37,268 bases of DNA from Neobacillus bataviensis LMG 21833. GTDB taxonomy: Bacteria > Bacillota > Bacilli > Bacillales > Cytobacillaceae. Under the pieces are notes generated by a model, which saw only the letters and a list, made by a program, of their open reading frames with translations, did no database searches and was not told the origin of the DNA. Numbering within the stretch: position 1 is the first letter of the stretch; every line of letters begins with the position of its first letter. Positions 1 through 7,144 of the stretch are shown piece after piece. Where the stretch lies: NCBI RefSeq assembly GCF_000307875.1, contig NZ_AJLS01000039.1, forward strand, positions 1-37,268, in the 5' to 3' direction. Made by a program: the position numbers and the translations under genes.

Positions 1-183
1 TTTTAGACTAACTTTAAAATCTTTGGATTTTGTCTTATTTAGAGCAGTTAATCGGAATATCTCCGCTTATCTCCGCTTCTAAAGCTCCCCCTATATACAT
101 TAGCAGGAAATTCTCCGCCTATGAATTCACACACCTACCCGAAACCGATAAGAAGAAGGCGGAAATGGTTTGCAAACTTCATA

Positions 184-230
184 ATTAGAAATAGCAAGGG
201 TATAAACCCTTGCTATTTCTAATGTTTTTA
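184..230. terminator. Perfect 18-bp hairpin, probable bidirectional terminator
   Basis: Arms 184-201 and 206-223 are perfectly complementary around a 4-base loop, and GTTTTTA follows on the plus strand. It probably ends a transcript entering from the left of the window and insulates cueP. Confidence 0.7.
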
Positions 231-384
231 AATCTCTCTAGCCTTACAAATTGCCCTACATTTTTTTATGCAAAAAGCATTACATTTTGGTTTGCATTTT
301 CCTGTGAAAAGTGACATTTTTGTGATAGGAAACGGAACCCGTTATTCTTAGGTGCTGTCTTTTTATTTTGAAGACTTTGTGACC

Positions 385-412
385 TTTATAGGGATGGGGG
401 GTTTAGTATAAT
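385..412 (+). promoter_or_regulatory. Probable cueP promoter with G-tract element
   Basis: A perfect TATAAT lies at 407-412, but only a weak -35 (TTTATA, 385-390) is at a suitable distance. The spacer carries two G-tracts (GGG at 391-393 and GGGGGG at 396-401). A poor -35 and a G-rich spacer fit control by a metal regulator; CsoR-type sites are G-tract pseudo-palindromes. The assignment is inference, because the second half-site is not clear. Confidence 0.35.
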
Positions 413-453
413 AAAATAGTTTATATCGTGAGACAAGGAGGGAAAACCGTTAA

Positions 454-990
454 ATGAAATTTAAAACTATTGCTTTTACTTTATTGGCTGCCGTTATTTT
501 ATCCGCTTGTAGTGGAAAAAGTACTGATGAAGGAAGTTCTATAAAGGAAAATGCATCAAGCGACATTAAGGGAATGATCCACGATTTTAGTACTGGAAAA
601 ATAAAAACCAAAAATGCCTCCATTACATCGCAGCAACTTTTAGTGAGTGACCCTAATGGAAAAGAGTCAGCCTATGACTTGCCTAAAGAGGAATTTTTTG
701 TGTCTATTGATCCTTACGCCGAACAAACTCATCCTTGAACTAATCATAGCTTGGCAGGTTGTCAAGGTGAACTGGCGAATAAAGAGTTTCAAGCCTACAT
801 TGAAGATACGGAAGGCAACGTGGTGCTAGACGAAATAGTTAAGACCCAATCTAATGGATTTATCGATTTTTGGCTGCCACGTGATAAAACGTATCAGATA
901 AAGTTTGAATATGACGGAAAAAAGGCAGAATCAAAGATTGCCACATTTGAAGGTGATCCTACCTGCATTACAACCATGCAGTTGAAGTAG
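454..990 (+). CDS. cueP: CueP-family copper-binding lipoprotein, candidate selenoprotein (UGA at codon 95)
   Basis: This is a 178-residue protein if the in-frame TGA at 736-738 is decoded, or a 94-residue fragment if it is not. A GGAGGG ribosome site precedes the ATG. Residues 1-19 form a lipoprotein signal with lipobox LSAC (Cys19). The rest reads as CueP: a DIKGMIHDFSTGK segment, FFVSIDPYAEQTHP, then after the TGA SLAGCQGELANKEF, FIDFWLPRDKTYQIKF and CITTMQL. In CueP relatives the TGA position is the Cys of an HPC motif. The spacings Sec95-Cys103-Cys171 equal those I recall for the three conserved Cys of Salmonella CueP (96, 104, 172), which bind copper and reduce Cu(II). The 83 codons after TGA stay open and family-like, which argues against old decay. 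A SECIS-like hairpin follows directly. The alternative is a fresh nonsense mutation of TGC or TGT. Confidence 0.8.
736..770 (+). promoter_or_regulatory. Candidate bacterial SECIS element after in-frame UGA
   Basis: Starting 11 bases after TGA (736-738), CUUGGC (750-755) pairs with GUCAAG (761-766), including one G-U pair, and presents the loop AGGUU (756-760). Exactly 17 bases separate UGA from the loop. In E. coli fdhF the UGA is also followed by 17 bases and then loop AGGUCU, closed by the same C-G pair, so GCA GGU falls on codons +6 and +7 in both. A short lower stem (744-746 with 768-770) is possible. SelB recognises a bulged base and the loop G/U in such hairpins; the bulge is not obvious here. 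Confidence 0.65.
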
Positions 991-997
991 TGTATGA

Positions 998-1070
998 CCA
1001 AGGGGACGGTTCTCATGGCTTTTTTGGACAAGGGAATTGATCAAAAAAGCCGGGAGAACTGTCCCCTTGG
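998..1070. repeat. Palindromic repeat (CCAAGGGGAC family)
   Basis: A near-perfect stem of about 29 bp: 998-1007 pairs with 1061-1070, 1009-1014 with 1054-1059 and 1017-1026 with 1042-1051, with one G-T pair and a two-base mismatch. It lies 7 bases after the cueP stop and so may also end its transcript. Elements of this type occur in many copies in Bacillaceae genomes and resemble REP sequences moved by RAYT (TnpA-REP) transposases; that link is inference. Confidence 0.7.
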
Positions 1071-1110
1071 CCGCCTCTTTTAAAGTAACTGCCCGTTAAT
1101 TAATAACATT

Positions 1111-1521
1111 TTATAATTGCTTTGTAATAACTGCTCCTAAGCCAATTAACATATATAATCCAATCATACATATGATTAACATACCTGTTTCAATAAAATG
1201 AACACCCATTGAATATAGAATTAGTAAAACAGCTCCACTACCCATAAGAACAACATAAAGTACACCCATTAGATAACGATTCATTAGTAAAATACTTCGT
1301 TCATCAACATCTGGAACATTTCCATTTCTTTTTTTATTCCACATAGAAATAAGCAGAAAGAAAATAAATCCTAAGACTGTCCCCCCTATAATAGCGATAG
1401 CCATTTCGTAGTTGTATTCACCAGTTTCTTTTCCTACGAGATACATACCTAAAAAGCCACCTATACTCATACATCCAATTACAACAGACCAAATAGTGAT
1501 TTGTAACTTTCGGTTGTTCAT
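1111..1521 (-). CDS. Small four-helix membrane protein (DUF2178-like)
   Basis: 136 residues with four clear hydrophobic segments (about 10-30, 40-61, 85-107, 112-132) and a charged loop between helices 2 and 3 (NKKRNGNVPDVDERS). The DER motif before helix 3 is seen in DUF2178-type proteins that sit beside small XRE regulators. It starts two bases after the stop of the regulator gene, with a ribosome site (GAGGGGGAA) inside the end of that gene, so the two are translated from one message. Function is unknown; in such pairs the membrane protein may modulate the regulator or be its target. Confidence 0.6.
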   Translation of the reverse strand: MNNRKLQITIWSVVIGCMSIGGFLGMYLVGKETGEYNYEMAIAIIGGTVLGFIFFLLISMWNKKRNGNVPDVDERSILLMNRYLMGVLYVVLMGSGAVLLILYSMGVHFIETGMLIICMIGLYMLIGLGAVITKQL

Positions 1522-1523
1522 AG

Positions 1524-1736
1524 CTATTCCCCCTCTGATTTCTCTAAATAAAATAATTCTTCAATTGGCACATCAAAATACTGTATTAATTTTAGTGCTA
1601 ATTCCAAACTTGGATTATACTTATTCTTCTCGATTGCATTTACTGTTTGACGTGTAATTTGTAAGTCTTCTGCCATTTTGACTTGTGTTATGCCCTTTTT
1701 CTGTCGAATTTCCCTAATATGATTGATTACTTTCAT
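1524..1736 (-). CDS. Small XRE-family transcriptional regulator
   Basis: 70 residues that are essentially one helix-turn-helix domain: IREIRQKKGITQVKMAEDL, then ITRQTVNAIEKNKYNPSLE (recognition helix about 28-38), then LALKLIQYFDVPIEELF. This is the compact YgzD/YozG-like form. A GGAGGG ribosome site lies 7 bases before the ATG. The gene is first in an operon with the membrane protein downstream. Two near-identical 16-bp palindromes flank its promoter, so autorepression is likely. Confidence 0.88.
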   Translation of the reverse strand: MKVINHIREIRQKKGITQVKMAEDLQITRQTVNAIEKNKYNPSLELALKLIQYFDVPIEELFYLEKSEGE

Positions 1737-1757
1737 TAAAAACCCTCCAAACAGGAA

Positions 1758-1773
1758 GTAAAGATATCTTTAC
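1758..1773. promoter_or_regulatory. Operator 1 of the XRE operon
   Basis: Perfect palindrome GTAAAGATATCTTTAC at or just after the expected start of transcription. It is a near copy of operator 2, and the start-to-start distance of 44 bp puts both on the same DNA face. Confidence 0.7.
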
Positions 1774-1777
1774 ATGG

Positions 1778-1806
1778 ATTATAAAAAAATTACAACTAAA
1801 TGTAAA
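1778..1806 (-). promoter_or_regulatory. Sigma-A promoter of the XRE operon
   Basis: On the minus strand TTTACA (1801-1806), a 17-base spacer and TATAAT (1778-1783). Operator 2 overlaps the -35 and operator 1 follows the -10. Confidence 0.75.
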
Positions 1807-1817
1807 GATATATTTAC
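1802..1817. promoter_or_regulatory. Operator 2 of the XRE operon
   Basis: GTAAAGATATATTTAC, a palindrome with one mismatched pair, overlapping the -35 box. It differs from operator 1 at one base. Confidence 0.7.
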
Positions 1818-2091
1818 GTTTAGTTATAAACTTAACATCCCTTATGTATGACGTATTGTATATCAGAACTCCACTAAAGGACAGGATGGAAATCATTCTC
1901 GCCAAGCATCGGAATGGGTCAACCGGAACAGTTGAGCTTGTGTTTAACAAGCAATATGGGAGGTTTGTTCATTAACTTCAAATGTGGGGGCGATGAATCG
2001 AAAATTAATAGGTTATGAAGTGCCATTTTATTAGAGTTCCAATTTTTGCTGTATATGTCACGATATTATTTTTGGAAGAAAGGAAATTTCC

Positions 2092-2163
2092 ATGTTATCA
2101 AAAATCTCAAGGTTAATGCGAATTGTCAACTTAATACAAAATTCACAAGGAAAAGGTGCCTGA
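2092..2163 (+). pseudogene. Truncated regulator-like start (possible)
   Basis: An ATG preceded by GGAAAGG-like purines opens a 23-codon frame reading MLSKISRLMRIVNLIQNSQG, like the first helix of HTH_11/WYL-type regulators. The palindromic repeat beginning at 2151 enters the frame and ends it with TGA. It may be the stump of a regulator gene broken at the repeat. The identification rests on about 18 residues only. Confidence 0.3.
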
Positions 2164-2210
2164 CCCCCAGTGTGTTAAAGCTTTAACGCATCGGGGGTCA
2201 GGCACCTTTT
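2151..2210. repeat. Palindromic repeat (GGTGCCTGACCCC family)
   Basis: A 60-base element with two 30-base arms. The outer 18 bases (AAAAGGTGCCTGACCCCC) are perfectly repeated in inverse at the other end, and inner GTTAAAG/CTTTAAC also pairs. Fragments of the same sequence recur at 13524-13574, 33083-33180 and 34435-34447. Confidence 0.75.
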
Positions 2211-2378
2211 TCGGCACAAGCGTCCGATATCAGTAAGACATCACCATCGTTAGTGGATTTATTTGCGGACTGTGAAAAACGTTTAGAGCTGCAATGCAGG
2301 AGTGCAACCAAACAAGTAGAATTCTCGACAATTCTTGCGGGTATTTTGATAAAAGAAAACAAGTTGGTATGGCGTTAA
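2211..2378 (+). pseudogene. Possible coding relic, unidentified
   Basis: One frame stays open for 55 codons and reads like protein (SDISKTSPSLVDLFADCEKR, then a hydrophobic ILAGILIKE stretch) up to TAA at 2376. It has no start codon and begins at the repeat edge. The composition recalls the C-terminal half of a TetR-type regulator, and a TetR-like palindrome lies 8 bases downstream, but there is no diagnostic motif. Confidence 0.25.
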
Positions 2379-2385
2379 GGCGGAT

Positions 2386-2405
2386 TTAACCAAACGTTTG
2401 GTTAA
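2386..2405. promoter_or_regulatory. 20-bp perfect palindrome, possible operator
   Basis: TTAACCAAACGTTTGGTTAA, with a shorter relative TCAAACGTTTGA at 2471-2482. The 11-mer ACGTTTGGTTA recurs upstream of the second GntR gene (17562-17572). Size and symmetry suit a TetR-type dimer; the binding protein is unknown. Confidence 0.45.
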
Positions 2406-2574
2406 CTGAAAAATTTTGCAGCAGTTAATGTTAGTAAATCCTTTAGCGACGGGGAAAGTCAGAGTTTCACTCAAACGTTTGATTTCTAATAAATATAAAT
2501 CTCCTAATAGTATTTCTAAGGTGACGATTCACTTGATAATTATCAAAGATTATAAACCGAATTTTCAAAATATA

Positions 2575-2630
2575 TTGACAAGTATGATTATTTGCTCCAT
2601 TATGTATATTGCGTACTGTATACACAAAAC
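2575..2630 (+). promoter_or_regulatory. Promoter and GntR operator of cassette 1
   Basis: TTGACA (2575-2580), 17-base spacer, CATTAT (2598-2603), then TGTATACA at 2617-2624, 13 bases past the -10. The second cassette has the same promoter type and TGTATACA at the same 13-base distance. TGTATACA-type palindromes are typical FadR/GntR sites, so the regulator probably represses its own operon here. Confidence 0.7.
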
Positions 2631-2647
2631 GTTATGGAGCTGGAAAA

Positions 2648-3316
2648 ATGGAAAAATTAAATATTAATCCAATAAGGCAGCAAAGAACTACAAAAGAAAT
2701 TGTATATAGTGAACTCAAATCTGCCATTTTAAATGGCCAGATGAAAAGAGGGGTAATCTTTACAGAGACAGAGTTGGCAAATTCATTAAATACCTCAAGA
2801 ACCCCAGTTAGAGAGGTAGTATCTGATTTAATTAAAGATGGATTACTTGTTTCAATTCCTAGAAAAGGGGTTAAAATACGCGAGATTTCAGAGGAAGAAA
2901 AAGATCAAATTGCCTTTTTAAGGTTAGCGATTGAATCAGAAGGGGTAAGGCAGCTGGCAGAAACTATTACAGATGATCAGCTTGAAGAATTGAGTTTGAT
3001 TGTTAAAGAACAAGAGGAAGCTATGGAGGCTAATGATCGCCTAACTTATGTTGAGCTCGATCAAACATTTCATAGGACTATTTTGCATTTCTCTAATTTG
3101 TATTTATTGGAAGAGGCATTCCAAAGTCTCTATAATTTAACCAGGTTAATTGGTCATAAAGCTTTAAGGAAGGAAGGTCGCATGAGGGAGGTGATACAGG
3201 AACATTTCGATATTATTCAAAGTTTAAAAAGTAAAAATGCTGAAACAGCTAAAGCTAGTGTAAAACTCCACTTAACAAAAACGATGGATACTGCAACAAA
3301 AACGGAAATGGAGTAA
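2648..3316 (+). CDS. GntR-family (FCD) regulator, cassette 1
   Basis: 222 residues from the ATG at 2648, which has GGAG 9 bases upstream. An upstream in-frame ATG at 2609 sits at the predicted transcription start and lacks a ribosome site. Winged helix about residues 12-75 (TTKEIVYSELKSAIL; NTSRTPVREVVSDLIKDGLL; IPRKGVKIRE), then an all-helical FCD effector domain (about 85-215) with the metal-type residues of DQTFHRTI and a late RLIGHKAL...REVIQEHFDII segment. It is the same length as its paralogue at 16716-17384. The next gene follows after 35 bases. The ligand is probably the acid handled by the cassette. Confidence 0.88.
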   Translation: MEKLNINPIRQQRTTKEIVYSELKSAILNGQMKRGVIFTETELANSLNTSRTPVREVVSDLIKDGLLVSIPRKGVKIREISEEEKDQIAFLRLAIESEGVRQLAETITDDQLEELSLIVKEQEEAMEANDRLTYVELDQTFHRTILHFSNLYLLEEAFQSLYNLTRLIGHKALRKEGRMREVIQEHFDIIQSLKSKNAETAKASVKLHLTKTMDTATKTEME

Positions 3317-3351
3317 ATACCAAGAAAGTGAATGAACAGGGGGGAATCATA

Positions 3352-4038
3352 TTGGCACTAAAATTAATGATTCAAAATACTGGGGAGACCGTTGAATTTA
3401 ATCCTAATTATTTATTTAATGGCGGGTTTGCTGGCAGTGATCAATCAAAGATTCAGGGTCATATAGAAGAATTAAGTGAGCTAGGAGTTCCAGTACCTAA
3501 AACCACACCTACCCTTTATCCAATCTCAAATAATTTACTTACTACCACAGATCATATCCAAGTTCAACATGAAAAAACTAGCGGTGAAGTAGAATATGTA
3601 CTCATTTGGTTAAACAACGAGATGTATGTAACGGTTGGCAGTGATCATACTGACCGTAAGTTAGAAGGGTATAGTATTCCAATGGCTAAGCAAGCCTATC
3701 CAAATATTATTTCTAATCAGATGTGGAAGTTTTCAGACATCCAAGGGCATTTGGATAAGATTGAACTAGAATGTTGGGGAACAACCATAGATGGTGAAAA
3801 ACAGCTTTTTCAAAAGGGAACCTGTTCTGATTTATTAGCTCCAAATGATTGGGAAGAAATCTTTTCTAAATTAGAGATTGATAACGAGAATAATGTGTTT
3901 TTTTCGGCAACCATTAATACAGTTACAAAGTCATTCAACTATTTTACCGATTACGAAATATCTATGCATGATCCTATTTTGAATCGTACGATTAAACATC
4001 GCTACAGTGTAGAGGTATTACCTAAAGCTATAGAATAG
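3352..4038 (+). CDS. DUF2848 protein, cassette 1
   Basis: I chose the TTG at 3352, with GGGGGG 7 bases upstream; the ATG at 3328 has no ribosome site and would put that site inside the gene. This gives 228 residues, close to the paralogue at 15980-16666. Shared family motifs are HIEELSELGVPVPK, PTLYPISNN, the central VTVGSDHTDRKLE and a MWKFSDIQGHLDKIEL segment. No signal peptide or membrane segment, so cytoplasmic. DUF2848 has no settled function; I recall links to the fumarylacetoacetate-hydrolase fold but cannot show it here. Its invariant pairing with a GntR regulator and an MFS importer in this window argues for a catabolic enzyme. Confidence 0.82.
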   Translation: MALKLMIQNTGETVEFNPNYLFNGGFAGSDQSKIQGHIEELSELGVPVPKTTPTLYPISNNLLTTTDHIQVQHEKTSGEVEYVLIWLNNEMYVTVGSDHTDRKLEGYSIPMAKQAYPNIISNQMWKFSDIQGHLDKIELECWGTTIDGEKQLFQKGTCSDLLAPNDWEEIFSKLEIDNENNVFFSATINTVTKSFNYFTDYEISMHDPILNRTIKHRYSVEVLPKAIE

Positions 4039-4105
4039 ATCTGTGTAGAAGTTGTATAACACTACCCCAAAAAAGGCAATACATGATTAATTGGAGGATT
4101 AAAAC

Positions 4106-4939
4106 ATGCTTATTTTTAGATTGGGCCCTAGAACATACAGGGTCGAAAAACAATGGGCAAGATTACCTCAGAGTATATCCTTAGATGGTATCTCAGCCGT
4201 TTCCGTTAATACGAAAGGGCAAATTATGGTGCTGCGGCGGAGTGATCCTTTTATGTTGTTATTTTCAAAAGAGGGGGAATTACTAAGCCACTGGAGCAAT
4301 GAAAGTATTATTGATGGGCACTATTTTAGGGTTACTAAAGACGGAAGAGTATTAGTGGTTGATAGGGACCATCATCGTATTGTTGCATTTAATACAGAAG
4401 GAGAAATTCTTCAAGTAATAGGTGACTATCAAAAACCCGGTAAACTTGTAGCCTTATTTAATCATCCTACAGATGTGGCAGTGAATGCAAATGGAGAGTT
4501 CTTCGTTTCGGATGGGTATGGTAACTCTTGTGTTCATCATTTAAGCCCAACCGGTGAGTTAATAAAAACTTGGGGGAAACAGGGAACTGGCAATGGAGAA
4601 TTTTCAATACCTCATTCCATATTAGTTGACGAAAAAGATCAAGTCTTGGTTGCTGACCGAGAAAATAACCGAATTCAAATATTTAATCAAAGTGGTGAAT
4701 ATTTGAATGAAATTAAAGATCTCTATCATCCTATGAATATGTTCAAGGACAATGATGGATATATTTATGTTACCGATCAAACTCCAAGATTAAATATGTT
4801 CGATTCTGAAGGTGAATTAATCGGGAGGTGTCGAACATTTGGATTCTTTGGACATGGTGTAGCAGTTGATGAAGCAAACGATATTTATATCGCAGAAATG
4901 ATTCCCGACAGTATTACTAAACTAGTGCGTTTATCATAA
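4106..4939 (+). CDS. NHL-repeat beta-propeller protein (PAL-like)
   Basis: 277 residues, ATG preceded by TGGAGGA. Several NHL repeats are visible: VLVVDRDHHRIVAFNTEGEI, HPTDVAVNANGEFFVSDGYG, PHSILVDEKDQVLVADRENN and a last GHGVAVDEANDIYIAEM. The FVSDGYGN...VADRENNRIQ pattern is that of the bacterial peptidyl-alpha-hydroxyglycine alpha-amidating lyase-like family, whose true enzymes cut N-acyl-alpha-hydroxyglycine to an amide and glyoxylate using metal-binding His. His residues in PHS and GHG are present. There is no signal peptide, unlike secreted PAL. It sits between DUF2848 and the transporter, in the place the nitrilase occupies in cassette 2. A lyase or lactonase-like role is inference. 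Confidence 0.72.
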   Translation: MLIFRLGPRTYRVEKQWARLPQSISLDGISAVSVNTKGQIMVLRRSDPFMLLFSKEGELLSHWSNESIIDGHYFRVTKDGRVLVVDRDHHRIVAFNTEGEILQVIGDYQKPGKLVALFNHPTDVAVNANGEFFVSDGYGNSCVHHLSPTGELIKTWGKQGTGNGEFSIPHSILVDEKDQVLVADRENNRIQIFNQSGEYLNEIKDLYHPMNMFKDNDGYIYVTDQTPRLNMFDSEGELIGRCRTFGFFGHGVAVDEANDIYIAEMIPDSITKLVRLS

Positions 4940-5188
4940 GACTATTAACCTAACTGCCTTTCCTTTGGGAGCATAGCTTTATTCAGTAGAATTAAGGGAG
5001 GTGGTTTGTTATTGGCAGATAAGATCTAAGGAATTGGTCATTTATATTTCGGAAAGTGGAGGACTGTGGTACCTAATTATAGAATCACTCATGCCTGCCC
5101 GGGAAAAGTGGAGCGTCTTATTTGGGAATGCATCTATTAGATAGGAACAGGAACCAAAATCAAAATAATTATTGATTTAATAGGGGGA
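4940..5188 (+). other. Gap with possible broken reading frame
   Basis: A GGGAGGTGG ribosome-like site near 4998 is followed by a TTG and then a stop after five codons. One frame beyond it reads RITHACPGKVERLIWECIY before TAG. This may be a relic of a gene lost between the NHL gene and the transporter; I cannot identify it. Confidence 0.25.
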
Positions 5189-5194
5189 ATGTTT

Positions 5195-6517
5195 ATGAGT
5201 AATAATGTGGAAGAAAGGGTTCTAGATACTGCAAATGATACAGTTCATTTTGATCACAGTAAGCAACAAAAAATTGCTGGTATTTCAAGTGTTTTTGGCT
5301 CAACTATAGAATGGTATGACTTTTTTCTTTACGGAACAATGGCTGCTATTATATTTCCACAATTATTCTTCCCAAATCAAGACCCATATGTTGCAACTTT
5401 ATTAACCTTTACAACTTATGCTGTTGGTTATGTTGCAAGACCAATAGGGGGACTTGTCTTTGGACATTATGGGGATAAAATTGGTAGAAAGACTTCTTTA
5501 GTTGCAACATTAATATTAATGGGGATCGCGACCCTTCTTATAGGTTTATTACCAGGATACCAACAAGTTGGATTTTGGGCCCCTGTTTTAGTTTCATTTC
5601 TTAGATTTTTACAAGGAGTGGCTGTTGGAGGAGAGTGGCCAGGGTCTGTCCTGATTTCAATGGAGTGGGGAACTAAAAAAAATAGAGGCTTCATGGCCGC
5701 TTTGCCTCAAATTGGAGTCCCTCTTGGATTAATACTTGGAACTGGAGTTACCTCCCTTATTATAAATATTTCCGGCGATAGTTTCCAAACTTGGGGTTGG
5801 AGATTACCGTTTATTCTTAGTATGTTTTTAGTTATTATTGGATTAGTGATTAGGTTTAAATTAATGGAAACGCCCTCATTCCAAAAAGTCCTTAAAGAAA
5901 AGGAGTTACCGAAGTTACCCTTTGTTTCCGTATTTAAACATTACCCAAAACAGGTTATATCTGGAGTATTATCGAATGTTAGTAGTGATGTTGCTTTTGG
6001 AGTGTTTGCCTTTTATACCGCGACATACGGAATAATACATTTAGGGTTAGATAAATCGATTTTTGTTTACGCAACACTTGCAGGTGCCCTTGTAGCCGTG
6101 TTTGCGATTGCTTTTTCTGGGTATTTTAGCGATAAAATAAGTCCTAAAAAAATACTAGGATTCGGAAATATACTGCTCATCTTATGGGCATTGCCATATT
6201 TCTACTTAGTAAATACAAAAAGTACAGGATTAATTTTCTTAGCAGTTATTATAGCATTTGTCATTCACTCTATCATGTGGGCACCATTGGCTCCAGTTAT
6301 TGCTGCTAGTTTTCCAGCACATCTTAGATTTAGCGGAGCGGCTATAACTTATATGTTTAGAGGCCTAATTGGAGGGGGAGTAGCTCCGTTGGTTTCTACT
6401 TACCTTCTAAATAAGTTTGGCAGTGGTTACGCTATTAGTGGATATATTATATTAACAGCAGTAATAGCATTAGTTGCACTAAAATATGTAGATATTAAAT
6501 ATTATAAAGAAGATTAA
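5195..6517 (+). CDS. MFS transporter, metabolite:H+ symporter (MHS) type, cassette 1
   Basis: 440 residues from the ATG at 5195 (AGGGGG 7 bases upstream; the ATG at 5189 is only one base from it). The N-terminal part SSVFGSTIEWYDFFLYGTMA and the loop GHYGDKIGRKTSL are the signature of the MHS family (ShiA, KgtP, ProP type), which imports carboxylates and other small acids with protons. About twelve hydrophobic segments; QGVAVGGEWPGSV is the family helix-4/5 motif. It is far more similar to the transporter at 13847-15157 than the accompanying genes are to each other. Last gene of cassette 1; I see no clear terminator after it. Confidence 0.9.
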   Translation: MSNNVEERVLDTANDTVHFDHSKQQKIAGISSVFGSTIEWYDFFLYGTMAAIIFPQLFFPNQDPYVATLLTFTTYAVGYVARPIGGLVFGHYGDKIGRKTSLVATLILMGIATLLIGLLPGYQQVGFWAPVLVSFLRFLQGVAVGGEWPGSVLISMEWGTKKNRGFMAALPQIGVPLGLILGTGVTSLIINISGDSFQTWGWRLPFILSMFLVIIGLVIRFKLMETPSFQKVLKEKELPKLPFVSVFKHYPKQVISGVLSNVSSDVAFGVFAFYTATYGIIHLGLDKSIFVYATLAGALVAVFAIAFSGYFSDKISPKKILGFGNILLILWALPYFYLVNTKSTGLIFLAVIIAFVIHSIMWAPLAPVIAASFPAHLRFSGAAITYMFRGLIGGGVAPLVSTYLLNKFGSGYAISGYIILTAVIALVALKYVDIKYYKED

Positions 6518-7096
6518 AATCTTTGTAATCTAGGATCATGAACCCTCTGGATAATGTTGGAATTCCATAGAGTTACTTCATTGTTTATCTCCTCATTGGT
6601 TCCAAACTGCGACCTTTAGGTCAGCCTGCAGTGCCGGAATACTTAGCCAACGTTTTGACAGTCCACTATGGGAGCCCTATATTTCTATCATTGTCGTATA
6701 TTTAGATCTTTGGGAATTAAGAAAGTGTATTTTCCCTATGATCCGGCGATTCCAGTTCAAATGCTGCAAGGATTGGAATGTGTTGTGGTGCATCATATTG
6801 AGGAAGTAGTGTAGCATCTCGAAGGGCAAGAAAGCCTGTTGCTACAACCCAAAATAATGCCAGAGGATCAACTTCCTATTTTTCCCTACCAACCGCAAAA
6901 CATATTCTCGCTCAACTTTATTAAGATTCCGTTTGAAATTTTATTTTATTGTTTAAAGATATCTGCAATTTTTAAGATATATAGGTCTGCCATGGAAGAG
7001 TTTATTTTATCGCTTTTTCCTCACCCAATTGTTATTCCCGTGCCTAAAAAGGATTGGTTGTCTTATTAAAGCAATTGGGCGATTGCCTGTCGCACA
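6518..7096. other. Intergenic region with ComM relic
   Basis: Apart from the decayed ATPase fragment at 6680-6850 nothing is recognised. The open frame running on to 7066 is low-complexity and hydrophobic after the relic and does not read like a protein family. Confidence 0.5.
6680..6850 (+). pseudogene. Fragment of ComM/YifB Mg-chelatase-like ATPase
   Basis: One frame reads SLGIKKVYFPYDPAIPVQML, then GLECVVVHHIEEVV, an in-frame TAG (6812-6814), then HLEGQESLL. This matches the end of the N-terminal Lon-protease-like domain of ComM/YifB, where such proteins have a LYLP-D---P--ML-G--C--V--IEEV--HL-G pattern. No ATPase domain follows. It is an isolated, stop-containing piece. Confidence 0.6.
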
Positions 7097-7134
7097 AAAA
7101 AAGATAGCTGATTATGCTTCCAGCTATCTTTTTT
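7097..7134. terminator. Hairpin terminator beside the betaine-binding relic
   Basis: AAAAAAGATAGCTG (7097-7110) pairs with 7121-7134. The A/T-tracts at both ends allow use on either strand. It lies 10 bases past the stop of the minus-strand fragment. Confidence 0.75.
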
Positions 7135-7144
7135 AGATATATAT

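Larger units (their letters stand above)
1..453. other. Left-edge noncoding region
   Basis: I see no convincing gene here. It holds a strong hairpin at 184-223 and a probable cueP promoter near 385-412, both listed separately. The first 180 bases are AT-rich with short pyrimidine-rich stretches and no recognisable coding frame. Confidence 0.5.
1818..2574. other. Intergenic region with repeats and gene relics
   Basis: No intact gene is seen between the XRE operon and the first GntR gene. It contains a possible truncated regulator start (2092-2163), a palindromic repeat (2151-2210), a possible coding relic (2211-2378) and two palindromes sharing AAACGTTT (2386-2405, 2471-2482), all listed separately. 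The rest (1818-2090) shows nothing I can name. Confidence 0.5.

Noticed and set aside
647..829. Frame-shifted ORF overlapping cueP
   Set aside because: It has no ribosome site and no family-like text; it is a shadow of cueP. A restart at ATG 751 was also set aside, because it lacks a ribosome site and begins in the middle of a conserved motif.
1111..1736. XRE and membrane protein as a toxin-antitoxin pair
   Set aside because: The membrane protein has four helices and a DUF2178-like loop, unlike small toxins, and nothing else supports addiction.
2471..2482. CcpA cre site
   Set aside because: TCAAACGTTTGA and its neighbour at 2386 lack the G and C at the outer conserved cre positions.
2416..2667. 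83-codon plus-strand ORF before the first GntR gene
   Set aside because: It covers the GntR promoter and operator and has no ribosome site or family text.
6812..6814. TAG in the ComM fragment as possible recoding (pyrrolysine)
   Set aside because: The fragment lacks its ATPase domain and a start, so decay is the simpler reading.
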